From contig JBBHKE010001307.1 in assembly GCA_037447655.1 (NCBI GenBank), forward strand, positions 40,001 to 104,000: a DNA stretch of 64,000 nucleotides. Direction: 5' to 3'. The notes beneath the pieces were generated by a model. The model did not search any database, was not told the DNA's origin, and saw nothing but the letters and a program-made list of their open reading frames with translations. The stretch comes from Zygnema cylindricum. Its lineage: Eukaryota > Streptophyta > Zygnematophyceae > Zygnematales > Zygnemataceae. The number at the start of each line of letters is the position of its first letter. Position 1 is the stretch's first letter. A program made the translations under genes and the position numbers. Positions 1 to 12,730 of the stretch are shown here, one piece after another.

Positions 1-624
1 AAAGGCTACAAATGGAAATGAATCCAAAAAAGTACTTCTATGTGAGCAGGAGACACAGCCGCAAACAATATATTGGATCCATTAATAATCAACCACGATG
101 ACGAACCATTGGCCACAATGGTTCATTTAGGGCTACATCTACCTCTACCCCTTTGAATACCACCCTTTTCTGCCATTCTCCTCTCCGCTCCTCTCCACAC
201 ATGAATGAGAACCATCATTCCTTCGTCCGGCCAAACTGTACGATATAAAAAAAGGACAGGACAAATGTGGCTCTCTTTGTGCACTCCCAGACTTCTGTGC
301 ACACCACTCTTAAGTTGTACAGTCTCATTAGCACACTTCTCGCAGGCCACTTAAATTTCAGACACCTTGGTTTGTTATCGCGCCCATTCGGGAGAACAGT
401 TCCTTCATATTCCCGAATATGTGCTTCTCTTTCTCACTCAAAACAGGCTCCCTTTTCCATGCACAGTAGCATAGGAGTTGCCCTAGTCCGTGCAGAAATA
501 ACCTTACGGGCAAGCCAGCCAACACGATGAGAAAGAAACAAATTTTGAACAAGTCCTTACAGCTTTCTTTTTTCCTGATTTTGCCTCCTACCAAAAGCCA
601 AACCCCTTGCTTTTGCTTACATTA
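1..624. other. Region downstream of the bZIP gene, no recognisable gene
   Basis: This stretch follows the stop codon of the bZIP gene in its reading direction, so it probably holds its 3' UTR and flank. Short open frames exist on both strands, but none has a recognisable domain, splice context or family resemblance. I could not place a polyadenylation signal with confidence. Confidence 0.4.
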
Positions 625-751
625 TTACACGAGGTCCTGATTCTTGACGGTGCCGAAGGGTTTGTTCGTCAGAGAAGAGAGCCTTCCTAGCGTGTTGAGA
701 GACGTCACGTTATCCTGTTGTTTCTGGAGAGCCATTTGCAGAGCCAATATA

Positions 752-783
<32 letters not shown>

Positions 784-3700
784 GTGTTGCTGCTGCTGTT
801 GCTGTAAACTCATAGTATTGGACGAAGGGAGCTGAAAAAGGGCCAACATTTGCTGCTCGATGCTCGGCATTGCCTGCTGGCTCGGTTGACCGACAGACAA
901 CTGCCCCGTGGTTTGCCGGAGAAGCTCGACTTCTTTCTGCAGCTGCTGGTTTTCCTCTGCAAACCAAAATGTCAAAATACCAGAATGTCAAAATAGCAAA
1001 ATGGCAAAATTGCAAAATTCAAAATGACAATTTGAGACAACAGTCAGTAGGAGACAGAAATGTGAGATCCACAAACACCGTCATTCAGTCCGTTAGATCC
1101 ACAGAAACCCATATTGAGTCTGCTAGTAGGATACACAGATACACCAAAAACCGTCATTCAGTCTGTCAATAGAATACACGAGAGTTAGGTCCACAAGAGA
1201 ACCTTCATTCAGTGTGTACGTAAGTTGTAAGCACAACAAGTCATAACATGCTTTATTTGCAATTATTTTGTTGATGTAAATAAAGAGACATCAAAACGTC
1301 AGCAGGAGAAAACATAGGTAGATCCACAGAAAACCGTCATTCAGTCAGTACGCAGGTTGGTAACCGCACAATGCCTGACAGTCTTTGTATGCATATCCTT
1401 TATTTAAGCATACAAAAAAGAGACATCAAAATGTAAGAGATTAGCACTACTGATTGCAAAAAACAGCATACTGGAAAAGAAGAAGAGAAGGACAAAATTC
1501 TATCTTTTAAAAGACAAAGTGCCTTAGTTTTCATCATCCCATCAACGAAATACCACTTCAATAGGACAATATTACAAATTCCCTTTCTGGATAAACAAAC
1601 TGGCAAGAGAACATGTGAAAGAGGCTGATAACTGATACCATACATACAACAGAATCCATGCATCAGCAACTGCACCCGAGTTAAAGGCCTCACCTTCCCT
1701 TTGACGATAGAGTTTCTCCATCATCTGCATTTTCCGGCTCATGCCTTCATTTACTTCTGCAAGAGATGTAGTTTCTCTCTGCAGAACCATAGGAAACCCC
1801 TTCAACACATTTAGCGCTACACATTAAAAAACCCATTTAGTATAAAACTGTCTATTGCTCCGTACAAAAAAGTTAAGCAGAAGATGTACCACAAGTTACT
1901 ATATGCAGAATCATGATCCACTAAGCTTCTAAAAAAAGATGCCCTAAAAGACAGACCTTTGTTTGACAAATCCAAGGCACAACTGAGGTGATCAACACTG
2001 ACTCAAAGAAACTTCATAATCTAAAGATATAACTACCAACAGGAGGAAATCCCTTCATTCACATGCTCTGATAAAAAGGACTGCATTAAAACAATTGCAC
2101 AACAAAAACATTATGATTAAGTCCTCGTTAAACCGGCGACCTAACTACTAGCTTTACAGGGAAACTGATAGATCCCAGATGCAATCTTTAACTTGACCTA
2201 CGTCTATAAAGTAAACCTTTCGCAAACAAAGCCAGCCATAAAAGAAGAAAAAAGTAGAAGCTGCTTAAGAAACGCAGGCCTAGAAGAGACCCTATCAATC
2301 TAAGCATCCTGCCAGATGTGCTCAAAACACATGGTTCTCCAAAATTGCTGTAGAGTCTTCATCCACAACCTACGCTAAAAAAGGACATCTAAATAAATAC
2401 GGGACGGCTTTAACAACCTTACAGAAAAAAAACATGAAGTGGCATTTCTACAGTTTATAATTTGTGAAGAAGGCACGCAGAGAGGAGCTGAACATCAAAC
2501 AAGAAACCACTTTCCAAGCTTTTAATTACAAAAAAAGTAATGCAAAAGCTACAAATTGAAACAATTTCTCCATCTACATTTCATTTTGATGACAATAGTC
2601 GTTTTCAGTGAACAAAAATAAAACTATCCACGACAGTTTGTATACCAACATAATTTCAAGCACAAAGTACAATCATAACAAGGTAAAACCTAAAAATTCG
2701 CTTATCCAGGTTAAGCATACTCATATCCCTCACATGTACTTTTACAGAGATCCCAAACTGCAAAGTAAACAACTAGTCACTGCTCCAATCAACCTTCGGA
2801 ACACAAAACAACACACAATTTTTTAAAGACTGTACAGAGAGGCTACCTACCACGTGTTACTTTATCATTCAGAAACTTCAGAAACAAATTGAACTAAACC
2901 ATCTAAGGTCACTTGATCTGCATGACCTAAACAAAGACCCAAAAAGCTGGTCAAACACAGTAATCATATTTTAACCAAAAAAAACACCACAAAAGGTAAG
3001 AACCTGTCCAAACAAATAAACCTAAAATCCACTACAACAGGAAAGAAACAAACAGAACTTAAAAAGGAAAGAACCTTCGACAAAAAAACCTAAAAACACC
3101 ACAAAAAGTAGAGCGGGCCCATACCTGCAGCAGAGTAAGCGTTGCCCTGAGGGCAGTCGACTGCTTCTCATAGTAAGCAACTTTTTCCTCCAGTTCAGAA
3201 ATGTATCGGGTTTTCCTTTCCTTAGATCGTGCAGCTGACTGTCGGTTCGCAAGTATTCTGAAAAACAGTAGAAACCAACGCTAACGAATGACAACGGACA
3301 TGGACATCAAAACAAGCCAGTCAACAGTATCATGATAAGCGAAACTTCTAGTCAACAGTGTCATAATAAGACAAACCTTCTCCACAATCAAGAATAGCAA
3401 AAGCACATGAACATCCAAAAAGCCAGTCAGCATTGTCATAACGAGATATAACTTCTTCACAATTATACCAGGTATCACTTTTGGCCTTAACGTTTTCAAC
3501 ATCAACTTTTCTACATAAACGCATATCCTGTTTTCATTTGGAGCGCACCAATTTCAAGGTAAAAATCATACCTTTGCGTCACAAACGTCATAATCCAGCA
3601 TGCGTGCACGGGAAACATAAGTTTACAGTTGATAAAAGATTTAAAAATTAAAAGTGGAACATTAACAGTGCTCCAAGCAATTCATCTTAAAATTTCAAAC

Positions 3701-5004
3701 CAAAAAAAATTCTTACATTTAATCTTCAGCATTACTCTACAAAACAATCAGAGGGAGCCAAAAATTAAAACAGCTTACCTCTTGGCTCGCTTAGGGTCAA
3801 TAAACTGGACATCCTGGAGCTTCTTTGACGCCAGAACTTTCTTCACAGCCTCTTCCCCATCCATTTCATCCAGATTGTCTGTGGTGGAACCCTTACCAAC
3901 TCCATCGATATGCCTTCTTATCCCTCGCCTTTCTCCTAAGGGCGGGCTCAAAGGAGGAGAAGCTGCATTGAATCCTGCAAGAAGACCGTCATCAACTGAA
4001 AGACTCCGAGAATGTGAGGGAAGCCATCCATTCCCACTACCTTCCCCTACCCCTCCAGAGCCGCTGGCACCTCCTCCTCCGCCACTGGCTCCTTCCAAAG
4101 AAGGCCTTCCTCCTCCCCCTCCTCTTCCCCCTCCTGCTCCTCCGCCTTCTTCTGGTATCTCTCCTGCCGCCCTTCCCAATTCTGCAGCAAGATCACTCGC
4201 ATCTCCTCCGTTTCCAAAACTCATCAACTGTGAAAGCAACGCATCTCCATTCTCTCGATCTCCATCGAACAATCCTCCTCCTCCTTCCCTCAGTCCTTCC
4301 CTTCCTTCAAATCTCGACATATGATTCACGTGATTCTCATCCAAACCACTAACTGAATCGCTCTGAGAACGCCTATGTCCCCTCCTTTTCATCGGTAAAT
4401 CAGGCATTTGGTGTATCTGGTCAGCAATATATCTTGCTGTCGCTGCTGCCACCGTATTCGAATTATTCGAATTATTATTATTTCCGGAACCTCCTCCTCC
4501 TCCTCCGGAAGGACTCCTCAAAGCATTCATCCTTCCTTCACTGAGAGATTGACGCGTGGCATTATTGCTGTTGGGATTTGGTGACGTGGACTGCTCCTGC
4601 ATCGACACGTCAACAGACATAACGCTTACGTTTACGTTTCCTCCTCTTATTGACGTCTCACTAAGAGTCGGAGAAGAAGAAGGAGAAACAGGAGAAGAAT
4701 CATTATCGACATCATTATCATTATCATTATCATCAGCAGAAGTATTGTTGGGAAAAACATTATTTTGATGATGATTTTGGTGATGCTGATTTTGGTGATG
4801 CTGATTTTGATGATGATGATTTTGATAAAGAGGAGGAGGAGGAGGATGCGACGATCTGAACGTCATGATAGGAATCGCACGAACCTCTTGTACTCCTTCT
4901 GGAGGGTCTCCCATAAAGTGACGAAGACTGGCAGCAAACTGCGAATACTGCGGCCCGAGACCGTTGCTCTCCATGGATTCCCTGGCGCCTTGCCTGCCAC
5001 TCAT
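625..5004 (-). CDS. Group I bZIP transcription factor (VIP1/RF2a/bZIP29-like), 4 exons
   Basis: Exons in transcript order are 5004-3779, 3257-3125, 1778-1694 and 956-625; all introns are GT-AG and phases agree, giving 591 residues. The bZIP basic region is read across the exon 1/2 junction: [19 protein letters not shown], with the N-x7-R core and the lysine at position -10 that marks plant group I. A leucine zipper follows through exons 2-4. Upstream are two serine motifs known from bZIP29-type proteins, HRRSQSD (about residue 212) and SRSLSVDDG (about 335), likely phosphorylation-dependent 14-3-3 sites. The N-terminal half is rich in His/Asn, Ser/Asp and Gly; the C-terminus has a polyglutamine block (CAG/CAA) near 755-805. 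The start is the first ATG of exon 1. A DNA-binding nuclear regulator is secure; its targets cannot be read from the sequence. Group membership rests on the basic region and the SxS motifs. Confidence 0.93.
970..1370. repeat. Intronic minisatellites in bZIP intron 3
   Basis: Directly behind the exon 4 acceptor lies a run of about ten-base AAAATGNC-type units (970-1027). It is followed by four or five spaced copies of a unit containing GATCCACAGAAA and CGTCATTCAGTC, between about 1060 and 1360. Copies are imperfect and non-coding. Confidence 0.7.
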
Positions 5005-7078
5005 TTTGATAAACTTTTGATGTGATTATTTACGTATCAGACTTTTAATCAGTACCTACACTAGTGTCGTTAATAGTATTGTTGGTGTACTACATAAAGG
5101 AACTGGTTTGATCTGATTTGCATCTACATTTACAAGTGCCTTATGCTCTTATGTGGATAAATGTGCTTAATTTGTATTATTTATCTGTACACTTCTTTGC
5201 ATTGCATGTGATAACCTAAGGAAGTACGCGCGAGCGTAAAAATCTACGTACATAAGGGAATGACACTGAGAAGAGTGATAACAGTGGTAACAGTTAAAAG
5301 AGTGATAACAGTAGTAAGAGTACCGCCGTCAATGACAGCCATGAAAGCAGCCGTTAGAGGGAAGAACAGAAAGGAATGGAGATTCTCCAGATTGGCATGC
5401 AGTTTGGCTTTCTCCCTACTTTGGACATCCAATGATATGCTTTTGCCCTGGGTACAGGATATCGCCAGGACTTGTGCGACGTATGCGACTGACAGCGCAC
5501 GGACGTGCGACAGCAAGGGATCGTCAACCGCTACAGTAGTTAAGTGCAAAGAAAGCGTTATGTCGGCGACAGCACCGGCGACGACAAATCTTGCGTCCGA
5601 TATTGACGTGCGGCTGCGATGCGACGTAAGTCTTAGCTGGACGGCGAGTAGCAAAAGAAGATGTGACAAAATCACAAAACGTAAGTCAATGCGCGATGGA
5701 CTAGCGACATTTTCGGGACTGATTGCGATATTTTGAAAGGTAGGCGATTTCATGCGACTCACTGACGATCGTACGCAACGCGTTAAAATACTTTGATGCC
5801 GTGCGACCTTGTGCGACAACAAGCGGTTTGTGCGAAATAATGCGACCTGTACGGTATCGCTAGGGCAGCAAAGAAGTTGCGTGTCCTATGTGGTACGGAA
5901 AGAGGCGGCGGTAGATTCGAACGGCCCTTGGGCCTTGTGGAGATGTCCACACTTAAAAACAAAAAACATATGATTGGCGAATGCGCCAAATTAGTGACGT
6001 TCACACTGTCACGCAAATGCGATGAGCATTCCGAACTCGACGGCACGCAACACTTTCACGCTTTGGCAGAGCGAGGTGACAGATGACTTGTCCTGCGACT
6101 ACATTTGCCGCATTCGGGTTTGTCCTATCGTAAAGTTTGGTGACTTCCGGATGAGCCGTTAGCTTTGGCCCTGAACCGTACATTTGTCGTACAAATGTGG
6201 TACAAAAAATCAACCTTGCGCAATCGGCGTACTGTAATTTCCGTGTAATCATCGAGTTGACGTCATGCCACTGGCCAATATTGAGACAGCGTTTGTACGA
6301 AAGGTACTAGCGGATTTTCATTAAGCTGTTTGAGATTTTGTGATTGCGAATTATTAAATGTATGAAAGGACGGGAGTCGGCACGGCAGTCACAAGAATAA
6401 TCGATTGGAAGCACACTATCCAGCCTGTGTTTGATACGTTGATTCGCCCGAAATTTAACTTTTGCCGCGCAAATTTAGCCAGCTTTCGGGTTCGACATTT
6501 TGGCTTCAAAAAAATAAATTCTAAAGAAGTCAAATTCACGTGTGAACACGCGTCGTAGCTCTTGACAAATACAGTACGGTACAGTACAGATTTATTCCAC
6601 GAGAAAGGCGAGATATCTAATTAATCCCCTGCTGTCGTTCGTACAAACCTTCGATTCTTTGGAGTACGAACGTCCCTCGAGCCAAACCCAAACTAAGCGC
6701 AGGCCACCACAACGGGATCAATTACACCGCGTATCGCTATTACTGTTAGCAACTTTTTTGCCACTTGAAACATTTTTTCTCCGTACACACTTGTCCGATT
6801 TTCACATGGAGACCGCCAATTGAAAGGTGAGTATATTGAATTTCAATCGCGACCGTTAGATCCATAATTTGGCAAGCCTTACGGAGAAAAGATGCTTACG
6901 TGGCAGAAAAAGCATAACCACGATTGCATGTACTTATTCTAATTAATAAGTTGCAAACACGATTTCGTACTAAATTTGGAACATTGTATGAACTATGAAG
7001 TATGTAGTCTCTTGCCAAATCTCGTGCGAAATAATTTTTCATCCTATGCATAAAAACCCAATGCAAAGTCGGCTACAG
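5005..7078. other. bZIP upstream region and TGCGAC-rich block
   Basis: The first ~230 bases upstream of the bZIP ATG should hold its 5' UTR and promoter; no clear TATA box was seen. From about 5460 to 6110 the hexamer TGCGAC recurs roughly nine times among CG-rich sequence unlike its AT-rich surroundings. Open frames here (for example 5260-5736 +) have no recognisable domain. At about 6725-6920 the sequence resembles the TACACCG miniature-element family found elsewhere in the window. Confidence 0.45.
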
Positions 7079-7080
7079 TA

Positions 7081-7731
7081 CACCGTGAATCGTAATTAGC
7101 ATTATTTACCCTAATTCCATCGCCCCAAATTTTGAATCATTCACTCTAAATAGAGTACATGATTCTCAATTATTATTTACATTATTTAAGGTACTTTTAA
7201 TCAGCGTTAACAGCTCTAAAATAGTGCCATTCTAAATAGTGTGGTGTCTTACCGTGCAAAAATGTACTTTATTAGCCAGTAAGTACAAAAAATGAATTGA
7301 TACAGGCCGTTATTATGTAACTGCGTTTTCACAAACGTCGTAGTGCAAACGTCATAATGACGTGAAACTGTACGTTTTGTCAGATTCTGTACGTATACCT
7401 AATTTACAGTACAGATATTCAGCGCGGATAATTATTACGGAAAAAAACCCAAATTATAATTAATAACACTAATTACTTTTTTACCTTTTTCTACACTAAT
7501 TATTTCTTTACGCTACACCGGAATCGTTATTAGCCTTATGTACGCTATATCGGCACCCTAAAATTTTGACATTGATACCTTAAAAATAAAAAATTACACT
7601 ATTTAAGGACGTGGACCATAATCTGCCACGTCTATTGGCACTAAACTAGAATGAATGACGCTAGTTTATGCTTTACACTAATAATTTCTATACGCTAATA
7701 ACGATTCAAGGTGTAGTTACGATTCGCGGTG
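7081..7731. mobile_element. TIR miniature element (TACACCG family) with a second copy nested inside
   Basis: The left end reads TA-CACCGTGAATCG and the right end CGATTCGCGGTG. Inside it, 7516-7713 is a second unit with ends CACCGGAATCGTTATTAGC and GCTAATAACGATTCAAGGTG flanked by TA on both sides. No coding capacity. The TA flanks and short length suggest a non-autonomous Tc1/mariner-like MITE, though the family is not named here. The inner element is well bounded; the outer right end is less sure. Confidence 0.6.
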
Positions 7732-7835
7732 AACTATCTGTTTTGTACTTTTGTTTACGTAGCACGTTTTTTCGTACAAAATGATTATTCGATCTTCTGC
7801 AAAATCGGGCTATTGACTTATTTCAGTATTTTGTT

Positions 7836-8639
7836 ATGTTCATGAATCGCATTTAGCGTCAATGTTTTTTTCGTCTCTTAAAAGATTTTTTTCCGTACAC
7901 ACATGTCAGATTTCTGATCTGACGGTTGGTATTGAAAGGAAATCTTCTCAGCTTACGAATGCTTGTCTTAAATTGAAAATTGGACAAATGTGTACGGAGA
8001 AAATATGTTTTAAGCATAGTTCAAAAGTAGGTGAAAGTAGGCCCATACAATATGCCTATTGTATGCAAAACATACAATATGCCCTTAAGACCCATATTGT
8101 ATTGGTCGAAAAATGAAAAAAAAAAGTTACAGGGTTGAGTTGCACATGGATCGATAGAGAATTAAACGTCATATCTAAATTTTGAAAAAAAATCGGACAA
8201 AAAAAATAATTTCTGTGAGTTTTGAGGTAAAACTTTTTTAAACCGTCAGATTTAGACGATCGGACGGTCTCTGATCAAAGTAGCGATCTAAGAAGATCAC
8301 ATGAAAAGCCCATAACACAACTTACGAAAGGACTATCTGTCATATTAGCGTCTGCAAATTTGAACGTCCGCGTGTTTTAGTTCGCTAAAAAATTTCGTCC
8401 GCGTGTTTTAGTTCGCTAAAAAATTTCGTCCGTCGGCGTGCGCTGAACTATGATCATACGTCAGATTCGTACGTCCGTACAATAGTGTCCACAGCACACA
8501 CCCATACAGTATGCCTACTCTACCCGAGTTTAGTGCCAAGTTTTGTGCACCTACCAAAGGCCTACCATAAAAACGCCTACTTTTGAACTATGGTTTTAAG
8601 AGACGAAAAAAACATTGACGCTAGATACGATTCACGGTG
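7836..8639. mobile_element. TACACCG-family MITE interrupted by a hAT-like element
   Basis: Left arm (AGCGTCAATGTTTTTTTCGT near 7855) and right arm (ACGAAAAAAACATTGACGCT near 8603-8623) are inverted copies, and the right tip ends CACGGTG-TA. Internal CCGTACACACATGTC and GACAAATGTGTACGG also pair, so the element can fold into a long hairpin. The right half is split by the element at 8015-8592; without it the unit is about 220 bases, the same size as the copy at 17391-17613. Confidence 0.75.
8015..8592. mobile_element. Non-autonomous hAT-like TIR element, copy 1, perfect 8-bp target duplication
   Basis: Termini are perfect 17-base inverted repeats (CATAGTTCAAAAGTAGG and its complement). The element is flanked on both sides by GTTTTAAG, a perfect 8-base target-site duplication as made by hAT transposases. 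There is no transposase gene in its 578 bases. A shorter relative lies at 60398-60769. The host of this insertion is the hairpin MITE described above. Confidence 0.88.
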
Positions 8640-8641
8640 TA

Positions 8642-10156
8642 GCACTTTTTCTGTAGAAAAATATTGTTCGTACGCAACCTGAACTGGATGGACCTACCAC
8701 TTTATTAGGTCTATGAATTTCAGACTTGAAGTACAACCTAACTTTTTAAACAACATGTACCATATGTGTTTTGTGCTTATTGTAGAAGAAAACGTATAGT
8801 ATACATAGTACGCGCGCGCGCTATTTTTGCGCATAAAACCTATCTTTCTTAAATACTGGCGATATTTTTTTTGAAAATCTATTCATTTTGTTTTTTTTAA
8901 ATGTCTGTTTTTCAAAGTTTACGCTCTTTCATCAAACGTCCACATGCTATATTACTATTCATCCCGTCACCTTTTAAGTTAGAAAGGACTTCATCAGTGA
9001 ATTCCATTTATAGTGATTATATGTTTGTGGTGAACTAAAATTGAGGTTTACACCGGGGCGTAAAAGAGTCAATATTTTAATATTTCATTGTAATAATAAA
9101 TTGGATGCTAAAATTGATTGGACAAACATTTCCAAAAAGAAAAAAAATGAAAATGGTCAATTGTCGCCTCGATATACATGCATAAATGGGAAGCAGTTGA
9201 CGTTGAAAGTTCCAATAAGTACATTTCCATTCAATGAGGGATTACCCGACTCATAACTGGCAAATGGAACGATAAATCAAGAAACGCAAGGGTTTTGCAT
9301 GTGATGTGGTCTATCACCACTTTACGTCATCCGTCGCCTAGATACCCATAACATGAAACTAAAATTAGAGTTGAGACATATGAAACTAGTGGCGACATAT
9401 CCATAACATGAAGTAAAAATAATTGAAGTTCAAAGTTCAAACCAATACATTTCCATTCAAAGAGGGATAACCCGGCTCGTAACGCACAGATTTACTAGGT
9501 TATGGTTTAAGAGATGCTGGGGTTTTGCATGTGATGTGGTCAATCACAGACGTTTTCCGAAGATCGAGTACAAACATGCTTGTAGTGGTCACCGCGGGGA
9601 GACCCAAGTGAAACGGTGTGCAACATATTAGGAAATTAGCTGGAAAGAAAGGGTTAGGAGTGTGGTAAGAAGACTAAAACATCTGTCATTGGTTGGGCTA
9701 AAGGGATTTTATCATCCAAACAAGAGTTGCAACAGATCAAGGATTAACTGGAAAGGAAAGGTTAAGCATGTGGTAAGAAAACTAGGAAATTTGTTGTTGG
9801 TCGGGCCAGAGGGATTTTATCATCCAAACAAGAGTTGCAGGCCAAAGTTCCTTTCCCGAGTATATAAAGGGGATCTTTGAGGACAACTTAACTTTGAGTC
9901 CCTTTACCCCTAAGATTGTACATTTAACTAAATGAATAAGTTATAGTTTGAAATTTTGGTCGACCTATAAGCCAGTGGATGGGGGTGTATGCTTGAGTAG
10001 ATGCGGTGTACGAAATTTAGAGCATTAAAGGAGTTTCGGGATTGTAATATCGGATACTTTATTTTTCAGTATGACGCTCCCTTGGGTAGGTTAACGGTCG
10101 AACAATTAAATCTTATTCTTTCAAATAATTTGACGCTAACCAGGCTCGTGTTGGTT
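8642..10156. repeat. Intergenic DNA with two local direct-repeat pairs
   Basis: About 9200-9330 and 9430-9560 are diverged direct copies, each containing ACATTTCCATTCAA and GGGTTTTGCATGTGATGTGG. About 9639-9745 and 9746-9842 form a near two-copy tandem repeat of ~105 bases sharing GATTTTATCATCCAAACAAG. A TATATAAAGG motif follows near 9860, resembling a promoter within a retroelement terminal repeat, but no boundaries could be set. No gene recognised. Confidence 0.5.
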
Positions 10157-12730
10157 ATATACATTGGGGTTGAGATGTCTTGATATGCAACATCGTTAAT
10201 TGTAAATTTGCATAATTTCGGTAGACTTTATTTTTTATTTTTTCTCACAATAAGTTCAAAACCAAAATCCTTGGTTTCTTGTTTCCTTCTTTATCATATC
10301 TATGTGATCACTAGTGCGTATGTGGTTAGTCGTTATGTAAAGCACTTCCAAGCCTTACTTCTCTCCGTTCGACTTTTGAGAGCCGCCTTAGATAGGAAGA
10401 TTGGACAACTCATAATAATGCGGGAACAAGGGCCATTCCAACTTTAAGAGCCACACGCTAATTATTAAAAGTCATTTGTAGTCGGTGGCAGATTAAACAA
10501 ATTATGGAAAAAAGGATCCATATTAGCAACATGTCTTTTGATGGGGAGTTGAGCCACACAATGAGCGTGAAAATAACTTGAAAAATCTTCCTTTATTGTA
10601 AAGAAGGACCAGTCTCTTCGACGGGCCCCTCTCACGAAGAGAAAGGTAAAGAAAAATCATAGGAACAAGAGGTGGGAGAGTAAAGACTTTTACTAGTGTC
10701 CGACGAACAACGAAGAGTCAAATGGGAGGTCTTGGTAAATGCAAAGTCAAGACCAAACTTGGGGATTCACGTCGCCAAAGGGGAAAGACGAGGCACCTTG
10801 TCTTCGAAAGTAGAGAAAGCGACATGATGCCAATCTGGAGAGGGAGCACTACATTGAGGGACTAAGTACTCGAGATTCGCAATCCATAAAGGAATACGAT
10901 CCCAGGGAGCTAAGGCAATCACATTGGAGATTGTAAAGCTGGTAAAAAGGCTATCGAGGAGAATGGGAATTGACGAAACCGTTGTATATTGAGTGGAGTG
11001 AAGGATTCCCTTGAGGGTGGTAGACCGAAGTGAACCTCCTGTTCTCGACTGACGGATGAAAAAGACCATGAATACAAAAGGAATACGGGTCGAGGAATTT
11101 TTGATACTCGATGAAGTTGTCTAGATAAAACTTCAAGCCATACCCTAAAAATGGTGTGGCCGACTTTATTAAAAAGCGCGATGGTAAACCATCTGAGTCA
11201 ATAAGAACAAAAGGAAGTAGCATTGCTAAAACTGAAAAACCACATAACAAGGGAATAAACAGAAGGGAAATTCAAGGCAAAAACTACGAAAATACGAAAG
11301 GATGGCAGGGAAGTCGAAAACACCCAAAAAAGCAAAATCCAACAAACAAAACATCAAAGAAAAAAGCTAACACGTACCAAAAAACCCCCAACATAACTAA
11401 AAAAAAAAAAAATACGGAAAACAACCACGTAAGTAAGTCCCCCCAGCCCGGAGGAGCACGTTGAGGGAGTTCCGGAGCACGGCGACGATCCATAACCGCA
11501 ACAGTTGATCGGAGGAGAATAGAAGCCTGCACTCGTTGTAAGTGGGGTTGAGATGTCTTGACATGCAACATCGTTACTTATACATTTTCATTATTTCGGT
11601 AGAATTTTTTCTCACAATAAGTTCGAAACCCAAAGCCTTGGTTTCTTGTTTCCTTCTTTATCATATCTTTGTAATCACTAGTGCGTATGTGGTTAGTCAA
11701 TGTGTATTATATCCTCATTGACGAGTGTGATAATGCATCACCTCTCACCCACGAATAAAATACAAAATGTAGGATAACCGGAGCACTTCCAAGCCTTACT
11801 TCTCTTTGTTCGACTTTTGAGAGCCGCCTTATATAGGAAGACTGGACAGCTCCTAACAATGTGGGAACAAGGGCCATTCCAACTTTAAGAGCCACACGCT
11901 AATTATTAAAATTCCTTTGTAGTTGGTGATAGTTTAAACGAATTATGGAAAAAGGATCCATATTAGCAACATTCCTTTTGATGGGGAATTGAGCCACACA
12001 ATGAGCGTGAAAATAACTTAAAAAACCTTCCTTTATTGTAGAGAAGGACCAGTCTCTTCGACGAGCCCCTCTCAGGAAGAGAAAGGTAAGGAAAAATCAT
12101 AGGAACAAGAGGTGGGAGAGTAAGGACTTTTACTCGTGTCGGACGAACAACGAAGAGTCAAATGGGAGGTCTTGGTAAATGCAAAGGCAAGACCAAACTT
12201 GGGGATTCACGTCGCTAAAGGGGAAAGAGGAGGCACCTTGTCTTTGAGAGATGAGAAAGTGACCTCGATGCCAATCTGGAGAGGGAGCACTACATGGAGG
12301 GACTAAGTACTCAAGAGTCGCAATCCATGAAGGAATACGATCTCCGGAGTGTAAGGGAGCTAAGGCAATCACATTGGAGGTTGTCAGGCTCGTAAAAAGG
12401 CTGTTGAGGAGAATCGGAATTGATGAAACCGTTGTATATTGAGTGGAGTAAAGGATTCCCTCGAGGGATGAACCTCAACCTCAAGGAGAGCAATGAGAAT
12501 CCAGGTTCGAGGCTCTAACGGTTGGGCGTAGGAAGGAAACGAACTGCCACCCCTTTTGTACACTCAGATGGTTTACCATCGTGCTTTTTAATTTATCCTG
12601 CACCTTGGACACTGTCCTTGACTGACAGAAAGGAAAATACCCCAAATACAAAAGGAATAGGGGTCGAGGAAGTTTTGATACCCGATGAAGTTGTCTAAAT
12701 AAAACCTCAAGCCATACCCTAAAAGGAAGA
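10157..12730. repeat. Large direct repeat, copies at ~10157-11150 and ~11540-12725
   Basis: The two stretches share long nearly identical blocks, for example GGGGTTGAGATGTCTTGA, CACTTCCAAGCCTTACTTCT and GGACCAGTCTCTTCGACG, in the same order. The second copy has insertions relative to the first. No known protein domain was found in any frame, so this is probably a repeat family or terminal repeats of an unrecognised element. A segment containing ATGGTAAACCATCTGAGT (11178-11240) recurs inverted near 12550-12590 and again near 34078-34140. Confidence 0.7.

Noticed and set aside
3629-4324. Pro-rich + strand frame of 231 residues
   Set aside because: It is antisense to bZIP exon 1; composition mirrors the Gly/Ser-rich coding strand.
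5260-5736. 158-residue + strand frame and 192-residue - strand frame
   Set aside because: No domain, no splice context, biased by TGCGAC repeats; could be chance.
9639-9842. CRISPR-like repeat
   Set aside because: Only two ~105-base tandem copies, eukaryotic context, no spacers.
11156-11464. Lys/Asn-rich + strand frame
   Set aside because: Low-complexity A-rich repeat sequence without homology.
10767-12372. Similar - strand frames in both copies of the large direct repeat
   Set aside because: Frames are short, broken differently in each copy and match no family known to me.
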